This document shows, piece after piece, positions 48,773 to 60,010 of a DNA stretch of 64,000 nucleotides (positions are counted from its first letter, which is position 1; each line of letters opens with the position of its first letter). The notes under the pieces were generated by a model, which saw nothing but the letters and a program-made list of their open reading frames with translations, ran no database searches and was not told the origin of the DNA. The stretch comes from Jacaranda mimosifolia (Eukaryota > Streptophyta > Magnoliopsida > Lamiales > Bignoniaceae). The stretch spans positions 12,505,001 to 12,569,000 of the forward strand of contig CM032128.1 in assembly GCA_018894105.1 (NCBI GenBank), given 5' to 3'. A program made the position numbers and the translations under genes.

Positions 48773-49894
48773 AGTAATGTTTAGTTATGTTTTATTTGTC
48801 ATTATGATATGTGTTTTGGAGGAATGAATTTCGGAAGTGGAGTTAGGAAATATGAAAGTAGTGTTGGTGAATGTGATGGATGTTTCTTTATGTTTTAGGG
48901 AATAGTTAGAAATTTATTTTGAGGAGTTTTGGTATATTTGTTTATATTTTGAGAGAAGACATTTTTTACTGTACCGATTAAACCGATGCTTTTTTGTCGA
49001 GTTTGGGGTTAAAAATAGAATTGAGTAATTTCTTTTAATTATAGGTAATGACAAAATATGTATGATATATATGTATGGACATGTAATTATTGGATATGAG
49101 AAAACTAGTACATTATCAACCCAAAAACGCTTCGACTAAAACTATCGACTTTCATTCTGAATAAAAAAATTAAAAAAAGGAGAACAAACTAAGAAACACA
49201 TATGTGCATAGAGAGACAAACTCAGAGAACAATTAAATCAGATAATGAAAACATTATCAAACCTAAAAAGCCCTTAGACTAAAAATATCGAGCTTCATTT
49301 TGGGCAAAAATACCAAAAACAAACGAGAACTTAACAAGAAACACACATGCGTGGAGTGAGACACACCAATAGACAAAGAAATCAGAAAACCACTACATTA
49401 GCAAATCTAAAAAAAAAAAATCTTTTGGGATCTTATTTTTTAGAACAATTTTTGAAGATTTTACACGGACCAATAACTTGGAACACAGGCATATTATCAA
49501 ACCAAAAAAACCTATTGATGTCCTATTTTCCAAAACAATTTCCTAAGATTTTACTTGGGATCGTATTTTTCACGCTTATATTTGAGTTTTTCCTACAAAA
49601 ATGTTGACTAAATTTGGCCATCTTTGGAGAAGAAGAAGAAGATGAATAGGAGTTTTAGGGGAATGGGATGGGAAGAGAAAGAAAGTTAGAGAGAAGAGAT
49701 GTGTGAGGGATAGGGACAGTCACTACGTTAGGTCAGAAGCTTTAGGGAATGGGAAATGGAAGGGATTTTGAGTATTTCTATGGAAGTACATAGGGTTGGA
49801 TAGGAATTAAAATATAACCATTTTGGAGGCAAAACGGGTTGTCCATGTTTTGCTGGAACATTTTTGTTTTGGGAAAATATAATCGAACATTGCC
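48773..49894. mobile_element. MITE-family repeat (AATGTTTGGTTATG ends), copy 3
   Basis: The left end AGTAATGTTTAGTTATGTTTT and the right end, read inward, GGCAATGTTCGATTATATTTT are imperfect inverted repeats, both flanked by ATA. The left 280 bases match the repeat at 29,787. The middle contains two related blocks, each with 'ACATTATCAA' and 'AACCTAAAAA' phrases (49,100 and 49,250). It is non-coding. Confidence 0.65.
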
Positions 49895-51630
49895 ATAGTA
49901 ACTTCTGCATTTTCCATATTGTTGAATCTTTTGTATTTATTATGGGAGTTAGGGTTTCAAGGGAGTCAGGTTATTTTCTTTGTGAAATCAAAGTTTACAA
50001 AGTAAGTCGGGTTAGAACTTAGTAAAGCAGATGTCACGCTGAGCACAGGGAGCTATGTCGATGGTGAAATCTTAAGGAGGGGGCTGTTGAAGCAGTTCAA
50101 TAGAGGGGTTTGAAAGAGAAAGGGTTGGCTAAGTTGTTCGAAGGAGTGTGAGCACTTGAAGATGAGATTTGCAAAAGAGGTGAAGAGTGAGGAGAAGTTC
50201 CTACATTCCCCCGGTAGGAAGACACTTGTGAATATAGCTTATGCAAATGTGGTCTAGGAGTATAAGGACTCTAATGAGTTTCTTAAGGTGGTCAAGGTGG
50301 AGGTAATGGCGATCTATGAGCAAATTAACCATCTAGAGTTGTTGTCGTATTTTGAGAAAATCCCGGTGGTATCTAATAGAAAATTGTTAGACCCAATATT
50401 CCAATCAGCCTTGTTGTTGGAGAGCCTAAGAAAGGTCCTAAAGCTGGAGTATAGACTTTGAAAGAGGAGCCCATACATTCAACTCCACAGGTGTGAAGGT
50501 GTTTCGTCTAGGGTAGTAGTAGCAAATAGAGTTTATCTTTGGGAATTTGGCCCACTTAGCATTTTTCAGTTAACTTGAGTAGTGCTTCAACATATTTTTC
50601 TTCTATATTGTTATTTACTTTTGGAGGCCAAATGTTGATCATGTACCTCTTTTGCCATTTTTGTTTTGATTTTAATAAAGTTTTTCTGCTTTTATTTATT
50701 TGCTTTTGTGCAAATACTTAGTAAATTGAATGACTATTAATCCTATATATCCAAGCTTTGAGAAAGGATTATACTAGGCAAGGAGATTCCATCCTTAACC
50801 ATCAGTAAAGGTTGCCCATTTTGGATGTTGGCGCTGAGTGCCTACCTCAAGCACTCGCATAGGACGCCTATTTCTGACGCCATTGCGAGGGCGCTCTTGT
50901 AGAGCTTGGTGCACATTTTTCTTCTTCTTCTTCTTCTTCTTCTTCTTCTTCTTCTTCGGCCTAGGTTTCGTCCAGGCTTATTAAAGGTGTTGTGCCTTCA
51001 TTGATTATTTGAGGACTTAGAGAAATTGATTGTTAAAATTGCATAGTGGTTTCATTAACTACATTAGCTTTAAGTAACTATCATAATGACAAGTGTGATG
51101 CATAGCGAAGTTGTTTTGGGAAGGTGTAAAACCCTTCCCTTTGATTTTATTTGTTGTTCAACCCTTCCAAGGTGAAATTCTTTGAGGAAGAAAAAATGAT
51201 CTTGTGCTTGAGTTGAGCAGTCGTTAACATTAGAATTCAAGTGTTGGGACCAAAAAAAGGCATATAAGGGCCTCCTGGAAGACTTCACAATAAGTGTATA
51301 GTAACTTGTCGGGTCACTAGTCTTAGAAAATTTCTTTTATATTCTAAGTACTGAGATATCGCCACCTTTTTTTTTTCATGAAGATTCGATATGGGCTTTT
51401 TTATTTAATCATGTAAGGACCTTCCAAAAGGCTTTCAGTGAGCTTCTTTAGGGAAGTCACCACGTACTCCCAAGGGAGATTTTCATGGGCTTTTGTAAAG
51501 AAGTTGCCACGTACTGACGAGGGAGCCTTTTAGTGGGCTTTTCAATAGAGTGCTATTCCTAAGTGGTAGGCTTTATTTGAACAAAAACTAAATAATATTT
51601 AAATATAGAAAATACTCTTCGGTAACAATT
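49895..51630 (+). other. Retroelement-like stretch with a broken coding remnant
   Basis: At 50,150-50,460 one plus-strand frame is nearly open, with one stop, and codes a charged helical stretch ('FAKEVKSEEKFL', 'YKDSNEFLKVVKVEV'). It resembles gag- or transposon-encoded helical regions of unknown function; I cannot name it. From 51,410 to 51,550, about 60-bp units with 'GGGAAGTCACCACGTACT' repeat two to three times. A (CTT)n tract lies at 50,921-50,957. Confidence 0.4.
50921..50957. repeat. (CTT)n microsatellite
   Basis: About twelve CTT units without interruption. Confidence 0.95.
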
Positions 51631-52351
51631 GGTATGCAAAAATGAAATTAGGTGGGAATAGAATGAATATGGAAAAGGAAGAATGGCAGTAGAAGTTATC
51701 TTATGCTTGGTATGATAAATAATGATAAAGGAATCAAATCGTCATTTCTTACTTAATTCCAATATTGTGATTGATATTTAGCAATAATAGGTAGGAACAG
51801 AATGAAAGTATTTTAAATTATCAAATTATCCTTTTGTATAAAATGATTAAAATAAAATATTTTATTGATAAATTGTTTATATTATAATTCTATGTTTTTA
51901 TCATACAATCTTTAATTTTTTATTTCATAAAAATGTATCACAAAGATTATGATTTATTTATATTTTGAGAAGTAAAATTAATTTTTTCTAGGTATAAATA
52001 AAAAAGATGCAGTGCTTGGTTAATTTTTCTTTTACTAGAGTTTGAAGATTTTGGGAGAAATGCATGTAGACAAAAAGATACCATCAAGTAGATATATACA
52101 AGAGTATTTGTGATTGTTTAGAACTCTTTTATATTAGATGGTAATTTTGTCACATATAAAAATAAGTTCATTCTTGATTGATTGGGAATAGCTAAACCTA
52201 TGGGGAGGGAAGGAATGGCTAAACCCATGCCTCTAGGAATGGAGATTTCTACGAGAATGAGACTTCTCATTCTTAAATTATACCAAGCATGGGTATAGGA
52301 ATAGAATTAGGAATGGTTATTCCATTTTAACCCAATTCCTGCGTACATACC
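51631..52351. mobile_element. MITE with GGTATG ends, 721 bp
   Basis: The left end GGTATGCAAAAATG and the right end, read inward, GGTATGTACGCAGGAATTGGG share a short inverted repeat, flanked by ATT on both sides (51,628-51,630 and 52,352-52,354). Inside, GGGAATAGAATGAAT-type motifs near the left mirror ATTCCTAATTCTATTCC near the right. It is non-coding; superfamily uncertain, possibly PIF/Harbinger. Confidence 0.6.
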
Positions 52352-53335
52352 ATTAGAGAAAGCATGGGTGCTTACAGATGTGGTTGGGAGCATGTTCAGA
52401 TAATGCTTGGGACGACCTTCTGATGCAAGTACGGTACTAATCTCAGGATTTTAGAGTCCGCTAGAGTATCTTTCTCTTCTTATTTCTTCATGCAGTGCAA
52501 TCATTTGGTCAGTTCAATTGGCAAGAAAGTGGGTGCTCCACATTGTAATGTTCGAAACTGAGCTTCAGGCAGTGCTCTTTAATTTCCTCCGATGATTATT
52601 ATCATGGGGATTTGCATCATGTCCACACTTAGTGCAAAAACTTTGCTTCCAAGAGTAGGTGTCCTTTAGGTGGACACCTAGAGTTCTTATTTTCATCATT
52701 ACGAGAGCACTCTCTAAGAGAGTTTCTTCACTGGTCAACATATACACTAAGGTATTCCTAAAATTAATATATACTCCATTATTTTGTAAGGATAGATTAA
52801 AGGATTATTATTTAATTAATTAGTAAATTGAATTATTCTTAAATTAGTATTTAAAATTTAAAAATGGTAGTTGTAAATGTGATAATTAGAAAAGTATGAT
52901 ATTTTTTTTTAAAATAAGATAAGGAAGTATATTTTATATTTTTGGAATAGTATAAATAAAAAAATCTGGTTTGAAAATATAATCAATCATTTTATTATTC
53001 TTCTAAAGTAATGGAATCTGTAATAAAATTAAATAATTATAATTTTTATCTTAACATAATTTGATTGTAGTGACAGAGAAACTAACAGAACCCATAATAC
53101 TTTAAAATATTATTCTTATTATCATATTTTTTAATATTATATTTTCTATCATATAAATTTTACACAAATAATTATGCACTTTTCTTTTTTACATAGAAAC
53201 TAATAAAAAATATATGTTGGTATAAATTTTTGAAATACAAAAATTGAATTGAAAATGAGAATAAAACCAAATAGGTATGAATCCAAGTTTTTCAAATGCT
53301 CTAAAGCTCCTTTGTTGTGATATGACGCCACATAG
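52352..53335. other. Intergenic, no recognised gene
   Basis: AT-rich, with a less AT-rich start (52,370-52,740) that holds a short minus-strand open frame (52,747-52,565) without known domain. Confidence 0.5.
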
Positions 53336-54142
53336 ATAGGGATGGCAATCGTGTCATGTTGGGTTGTTTCGTGTCGGGTTAAGATAGGAATATTATAAAA
53401 ATTTTCTCAACCCGAACCCAACTCGAAAGTTTTCATGTCAACCTGAACCCAACTCATTTGAACTTGTGATTATTTTTTTATTAATAATTCATCTAAAAAA
53501 CCTATAATATTTTATATTCAATTTAAATTTTGATAAAAAATCAACTTTTACCAAGATTTTCGAAAAAAATCAACTTATCCTAAAATTTAGAAAAAAAATC
53601 AACCTTATATTCTGAGAGCCCATATTTTGTATCATGAAGCAATTTGATAATTAGACTTCATGTAATTTCCTATACAACATCAACAATAGTAATATATAAT
53701 TCATTACAAACCAATCTAGAATTAAATTATTTAGAACTAACATCAAGTCATTAATTAAAAATGCAAAAAAATAACATATTCTAATTTCTAATTTTAGCTA
53801 TATCCTTTTATTGCCATTCTCTTCTTCCAATTGAGATTTGGACCAACGAATAAGTACACAAAAATTATTAATTCATAAAACATATGCATACATATATACT
53901 TTTTTTTCCTTTTCTTAAATATTTGGATCGGCTTAGGTTCAGTTAGGTCGGGTTGTATCAGGTTGGTGGGTTGCTTGATAAAATTATCGTGTTGATTGGG
54001 TTTTATCGGGTAATCCGAAACCCAACTTAAACCGACCCAAAATTTTCGTATTGCTTATCGTATCAACCTAATATCGACCCAACCCAATAATATCGTGTCG
54101 ATTTATATCGTATTATCGTGTCGTATCGAAAATTATCACCTA
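53336..54142. mobile_element. hAT-type MITE with GTGTCGGGTT / ACACGATA subterminal motifs
   Basis: The ends ATAGGGATGGCAATCGTG and ATTATCACCTA are imperfect inverted repeats. They are flanked by CCACATAG (53,328-53,335) and CCACATAC (54,143-54,150), an 8-bp duplication with one change. GGGTTGGGTC/GACCCAACCC-type motifs lie near both ends. It is non-coding. Confidence 0.8.
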
Positions 54143-56234
54143 CCACATACTCATACGCCAAATAGGTTAGAATCCAAGTATAACTTGATGCCTTTTTTGG
54201 AACCGGAGGTATTTGGAAAAATTTTTGTATTATATTACATAGGTTAGTATGTATTTTTATATCTTTCTTTCATCCTTATTCTTATGGACAATTAAATTTC
54301 ATTTCTCAATTATACGACTTGAATTTGTCTTATATTGCACTCAGAACTTTTTTCCATACAATCTTTTGCCTATTCTACATATTGAAATATTAGCGCTTCA
54401 ATATAGTTTGTGTGAATTGTTACTTAGCATGCTTCATACATTTGAATTAGTGAAAAAAATTGTTTTGATCTTTATACACCATTAGTAGTTTAGCTATGTT
54501 AGTATTACACTAGTCATATGGACTTGAAGTTATTGTAAAGTTTAAATAAATATTTTTATCCTTAATTTTCATTTCTTTTGAATGCACAAGCTAAATTCAA
54601 AAGTTGCAATGGCAATGAGAGGTGGTTGAAAGTGGCTAAAAGATTAAAGGAAGATGAGAGAAGAGAATAATAGCAAGGGAAAAAAGAGAGAAAAGAAATT
54701 GAGTCTGGAGATGGTGCTAGACACGGTTGTGGCGGGAAAATGAATTTTGGATCTATTGGAAAATCTCAGTCTATAGATTATTTAGAATTGTAGAATGATT
54801 AATTTGACAAATAATCATGATGAGGTGTTTAATAAAATATAAAGATAGAAATCAAAATAATATATTAGTTTTGGGATTAGCAAATAAGTAGGTTGGAATA
54901 GACTTAGCTGAATTTTAAGTACAGAATTACTAATTGAATCACCAACAATTTGGTTTGTCTTGAAAAAATAATGGCCTACTCACTAGTGCATTGGATGGTG
55001 CGATACTCCTTTCAAGATGAGACAGTTGAGAAGCCTTTTGCTATACTATAGTCATGCATCATAATAGAGCTTCAGTTCAACAATCATTCAATTTTATCTG
55101 AACCCTTAGTCTAAAAAATTATAAAGAGAAAGTATAGAGGTTTTAAGAGAAGAAAGAATCAATTTTTATGTGTTGTTCTTTTAGGAAGCATAATTATTTA
55201 TAAGCATAGAAGAAGAGACATGTAACATCTGAATGGCATTTGAAACATTTCGTAACATGCAATGAAAAGATGAATCTAAGGGTGTGGCATGCACCCATGG
55301 TGCATACACCATGTGTTCCTTAATTGTTACTTTATCAAGTACCAATACTTAAACTGCATAAATACTACAATTGTCTTTGTCTCAAAAGGAGGGACAAGTA
55401 CTCTTACACATATACTCAACCTCATGCTTATTTGTTTCCCAAGTTCACACTCTTTATTTTATGGATTCCAACTAAAAAATGACATACATTTAAAAACTAA
55501 AACTACTCATATATATACACACACACACACACTTACAAATATGTATATAATTCATTCTCAATGTGTAATTTGGTCATAATTCATTTGGATTTAGTTGTCA
55601 TTTACAACATGATCTAGATAAGAAGAGGAAAGAAGAGAAAGAAGGAAAGTAGAGGAAGAAATAGAGTTAAAAGAAGAAGGAGAGAAAAGAACTAGGAAGG
55701 AGGAACCTGTGAGAAAAATTAAGAATGAAGAGACTGTGGAAAAATTTGACAAAAATAAAGAATAAAAAAACTTTATACAACAATATAATTATGAATTTAC
55801 CTATTATATATGAACATATTTAACAATTAAATTTATCAACCAAACATATGATATTTGAATTTATTTGACAATTATTCTTATCAACTAAATATGAAATTAA
55901 ACTATTTTATCCTAATGAGCTTAAAACATATACTATGTGTGTATGTCACACATTGTTCGAAGTAAGCTAGCATTAAATCTCTATAGTCTCATGTTAAATA
56001 GTGTGGAACATATAGCCTTAATAGATAACTATCACTATAGACAGGGGGGAGTGAATTTGGGATTGGTTCTTAGCTTTTATATTTTGAATCCCATGTGAAC
56101 ATTGGATTTTATTCCACGATATTTTATATGTGTCTCTCTAAAGGTGGCTAGAGAAAAGATTTGGAAAACATGTGAGTTATTGTGGAAAATAGGCCACTTC
56201 TTGAAGCAACAATGGAAGATGTTGTTGAGAATAA
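54143..56234. other. Intergenic, no recognised gene
   Basis: AT-rich. Open frames at 54,249-54,485 and 55,289-55,579 (plus) are hydrophobic or low in complexity and match nothing known. A short (CA)n run lies near 55,515-55,532. Confidence 0.5.
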
Positions 56235-56856
56235 GAGGGTATTTGGATAAAATTATTTGAAAATTCTTATAAATTTATATATTTTATAAAATGTTTTTGG
56301 AGCTTATAAAATGCTGGATTTTATTTTTAAAATAAGTTATTAGTGTTTGAATAAAATAAAATATTGGAGCTTCTAAGATGTCAGTAATAGCAATTTTGCA
56401 ATGAAAATGATTAAAATTAAAGAAGCTTGTTAAGGCATTGAAAATAAGTTAGGATTAAAAAAGAGCTTAACATCTTTTTTCAGAATTTTATAAACTCCTT
56501 TTGAAATAATTTACCAAATAACTTGATGCTTTAAGAAACTTATAAATGCAAGGAGTGAACCAGATCGACCTGAGAGGGAGTCCCAGGAAAGGGTAGATGA
56601 AAGAAGGTCTTCGATACGGGTATGGAGTGTAAAGACATCGGTTGAAGCGCTTAGTTTCCAAACTAAGTTAGTTAAAAGAATCTGGGACTAAGATAAGAAG
56701 ATCAGTTTCTCTTAATCACATCACAGGGTGCATTCGTCTCGTCCATCGATCTTTAGTCTTAGAGAAATTGGGAAACACATAAGAACTCTTGAATGGAAAT
56801 GGAAAAGGGATGTAACTCCGGTTCCTTCGGAATCGCGAGTTTACCCAAACACCCTC
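56235..56856. mobile_element. Tourist-like MITE carrying a foreign insert
   Basis: The left end GAGGGTATTTGG and the right end CCAAACACCCTC are flanked by TAA on both sides (56,232-56,234 and 56,857-56,859). The AT-rich left part shares TTATAAATTT and GGAGCTTATAA phrases with the copy at 24,704. From about 56,545 to 56,838 it contains a block unlike the rest. Confidence 0.85.
56545..56838. other. Probable organellar DNA inside the MITE
   Basis: About 295 bases of balanced composition within an AT-rich MITE and absent from the sister copy at 24,704. It includes 'GGTTCCTTCGGAATC', a stem with TTCG loop of the kind common in plant mitochondrial DNA. No gene was recognised. Source (mitochondrial, or a captured nuclear fragment) is unproven. 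Confidence 0.45.
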
Positions 56857-56859
56857 TAA

Positions 56860-57619
56860 ATCTGCTCGCATTTTCCTAAGCAACCTTTAAAGTTGATTTT
56901 TTTTCTTTTTCCCCCAAAGCTTCAGTATTTCGTCTGATTTTGATTTTTAGCTTCAATTTTTCAAACGATATGAATTCTGAATTGTTATTATTTTTATACA
57001 TATATATATAATTTTTATTTGTTATTTAATTTTTACATTATTATTCATAGCTTTAGTTTGCAAAACTGAAAATAATAAATAAATGTAAGTTTCATTTTGT
57101 TATTAAAATTTTAAATTATTTATTATTTATTAGTTTTTAGAATAATTGATTAACCAAATTTTAATTTTACCAAATGAATACTTTGAGGTGAGAAACCCAT
57201 CCAACCAAATGCATTTTAGTGTTTTTTCAAATTGATTTAAAACACAAAATGACTCAAAAATACCTAAGCCAAACAAGCCTCTAATGGGTCAAAATTGAAT
57301 TGACCCTGAGAAAATTTGGGCTTTGTTCTTTTGTGTTTTGGTTGTTTTGTAGAAAATATTTTGGGAGAATGGATTGGAAGAAAGATTGGAGAAAGTGTCA
57401 AGCATTTTTTTGTGTTTGGAGAAAACATGGAAAATGAATTGAGAATGAGTTGTTTGTTCTTTTGTATTTTGGAGGGAGAAAAATATTACTGTAGAAGTCA
57501 TAATTTTTTGTTGGGTTTGTAGGATGAAAGTAATTTTTATATAATATATATATATTTATTTATAGTTGGATGATGTGTGTACATATATATGTGAATAATG
57601 ATTGATATATGGTTGTAAT
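56860..57619. other. Intergenic with a diverged repeat of the 29,787 / 48,773 family
   Basis: From about 57,300 the sequence resembles those repeats ('GAGAAAAATATTACTGTAGAAG' against 'GAAGACATTTTTTACTGTACCG'). Terminal repeats were not defined. Confidence 0.4.
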
Positions 57620-57976
57620 TAGAGATGCAAACGAATTGAGCCAGTTTGAGCTCGAGCCAAATAGTTCTTGTTCGTGAGTTTGCAAGCTGGCTCACGAGCT
57701 TATATTTTTAAAAAATATATTTATATATAAAAAATATAATAAAACATATTAATTTTAGATTTTTTTATAAAATAATTTAACTTTTTGAGCTCAAACCCGA
57801 GCTTATAGTTTGTCGACTAGTTCAAACCTAACGAATCGAGTTAAGCTGAGCTGAGTCGAGCCCGAGCCCGAACCCAAACAAGGGCTTGAGCCTCAATTTT
57901 TTTAACTCATTGAGCTCGAGCTCGGGCCTAAAAAAATGGTCAAAGTTTGGCTTAAGTTGGCTCATTTGTATCCCTA
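57620..57976. mobile_element. hAT-type MITE, 357 bp, GAGCTCGAGC family
   Basis: The ends TAGAGATGCAAACGAATTGAG and CTCATTTGTATCCCTA are inverted partners. They are flanked by GTTGTAAT (57,612-57,619) and GTTATAAT (57,977-57,984), an 8-bp duplication with one change. It is the best bounded copy of this family in the window, with a GAGCTCGAGC motif on each side. Confidence 0.88.
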
Positions 57977-58929
57977 GTTATAATAAAATGATATTTAATT
58001 AATTTAATTGGTGATTTATTTTGAAATTTATATTTTTATAAATTTAACATTAGCAAATAATGTATTATTTGGAAGAAAGTATTTAGTAATAAATGTTAAT
58101 TATTTATGAAATCATAATTATATCTTAATTATAAAAAATTGACTTATATCATAATTGTTAATATTGGCTTATATATAAAAAATTAATTATTGTACATTAA
58201 TTATAAATTAATTACTGTTTATTAATTAAAATATAATTATTTGACTATTTATTATTTATGATTTATGCACAAATAAAACTTAGTTATTGATTTAAATAAA
58301 ATAATTTATTTAATAATTTATATATATATTTGTATATAAAACTTAATAACAATTCATCAAATTCAATAAATTAATAATTTTATATTATAAGAAATTGAAC
58401 ATCTTAAATTATTTATTAAACCAATCAACATAATATTTAATTATACGTGAAATATGAAACATAATTAATATATAAATAAAAAATTAATTAAATAATTAAT
58501 AAATTAATTTAAATCATTATTTAATAATTAAATTATTTAGTAATAATGATTTTTAACTTAAATTTAATTAATTTTCTCAATAATTACTTTAATTATATTA
58601 ATACTAATTTATTAAACATAATAGATTATTAAATAAATATCACACTATAATTAAATTTTATTATAATTTTAAATAAATATGAAGATTAATATTTAATGAA
58701 AATTAATATTTTTTAATAAGATTAATTTATTTATTATATCAAATTAAAACATCTTAAGTTATTTATTAAATGAATAAATGTAAGATTTAATTAATGCATT
58801 AAATATTAAATATAACTAATACATTATTTAATTAATGAGTAATTTAATTAATTTAATGAATTATTTAGTAAATAATATTTAGTAATAATATAAATAATAT
58901 TTAATTAAACTTAATTAATTTTTTTGACA
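57977..58929. other. Very AT-rich intergenic DNA
   Basis: Nearly all A and T, with TTAATTAA-type words throughout. Nothing else is seen. Confidence 0.7.
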
Positions 58930-60010
58930 ATTAATTTAATTAAATTTATAAACATGAGTTTAAGAATTTTATAACTGGTAGAATTTTAATATTTTTATAT
59001 ATGTAAATATATGTGAATGAATGGAGTAAGAGAGTAATAAATAAATGAGTGATGTGAAAGGTAGAATAAAAAAATGAGGGGTATGCATGATTTTTAGAGT
59101 GTAAGGTATTTTGAAATTGTTTTAAGAGAAATTTTTGAGTATAAAAATTTTGTGTTTTGGGAAGAAAATTAAAAAATACATACAATTTTTTAAAATTATA
59201 TGGGAAATTGAAAAATATTTTGAAAAAATGAAAAGGATCAAAGTCATTAGTGGAAACTAGGCTGAAATGGAGCCCACACATTCTAGTATTCTGCCACTTA
59301 AATATCCCAGCGCCCAGGGAACAAGTTGACCAAAAGCTCACGTATCTACACAGAGACAACGCAGCTTCGTTGTTATCAACGCTGCGATTTGAAGCATGTA
59401 ATCCACGCTCCGCAATCAACCTGTGGCATATTCCATCCGCAGAAAATAGAAGGCTCCACCAACTAGGGTTTTTTTATAAAAAAATTGCAAAAAAAAAAAA
59501 TTACAAAAATACCGCCATTTTTGGGGGTATTTCAAAATTATAGTAAGTTGCACTCAGTGAGTGCAACTTCTATTTGTTATTGTTGAAAGTTGCACTCGAT
59601 GAGTGCAACTTTCAATAGTAACAAATGTTTGTCCCCAACCGCCGTTTTTGACCGGAATAAAAAAATTTCTTTCTTTGTGTATAAATTTTTTTAGGGCCTT
59701 TTCTCCTATATTTTGGGAAAATATTTTTCAATCCCCAAAAAATTTCAAAATGCATGCACATTCTCCAATCTTTTTTCCAAAATACTACAATTTTTTACCC
59801 AAAAAATCCCCTTATAATTCACCAAAAAAAAACCCTACACCCTAAATAGCACACCTATCCTCTCATTTTCTCACTCCATCTTTCATATCAACCATTCATT
59901 ACTTCACTTATATATATATATATATATACACACACACATATATATTTACATATATGAAAATATTAAAATTTTACTATTTAAAAAATTCTAAAACTTATGT
60001 TTACTTAAAA
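58930..60010. repeat. Long inverted repeat with arms of about 330-370 bp
   Basis: Left arm 58,930-59,260 and right arm about 59,640-60,010 match when one is reversed. Example: TATTTACATATATGAAAATA (59,943) against the reverse complement of 58,985-59,010. 'TTCAAAATGCATGCACATTC' on the right has diverged counterparts on the left. The spacer (59,260-59,640) includes about 200 bp of balanced composition and two small palindromes. It could be a long-TIR MITE, or a source of hairpin RNA. Open frames through it (59,419-58,946 minus; 59,250-59,543 plus) have no known domain. Confidence 0.7.
59550..59612. repeat. Paired GTTGCACTC palindromes
   Basis: GTTGCACTC-AGT-GAGTGCAAC (about 59,550-59,570) and AAAGTTGCACTC-GAT-GAGTGCAACTTT (about 59,587-59,613) are two near-perfect stem-loops sharing the same arm. 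Role unknown. Confidence 0.85.

Noticed and set aside
58946..59419. 157-residue minus-strand open frame
   Set aside because: It runs through one arm of an AT-rich inverted repeat and its spacer, ends in Phe/Tyr/Ile-rich low complexity and has no domain.
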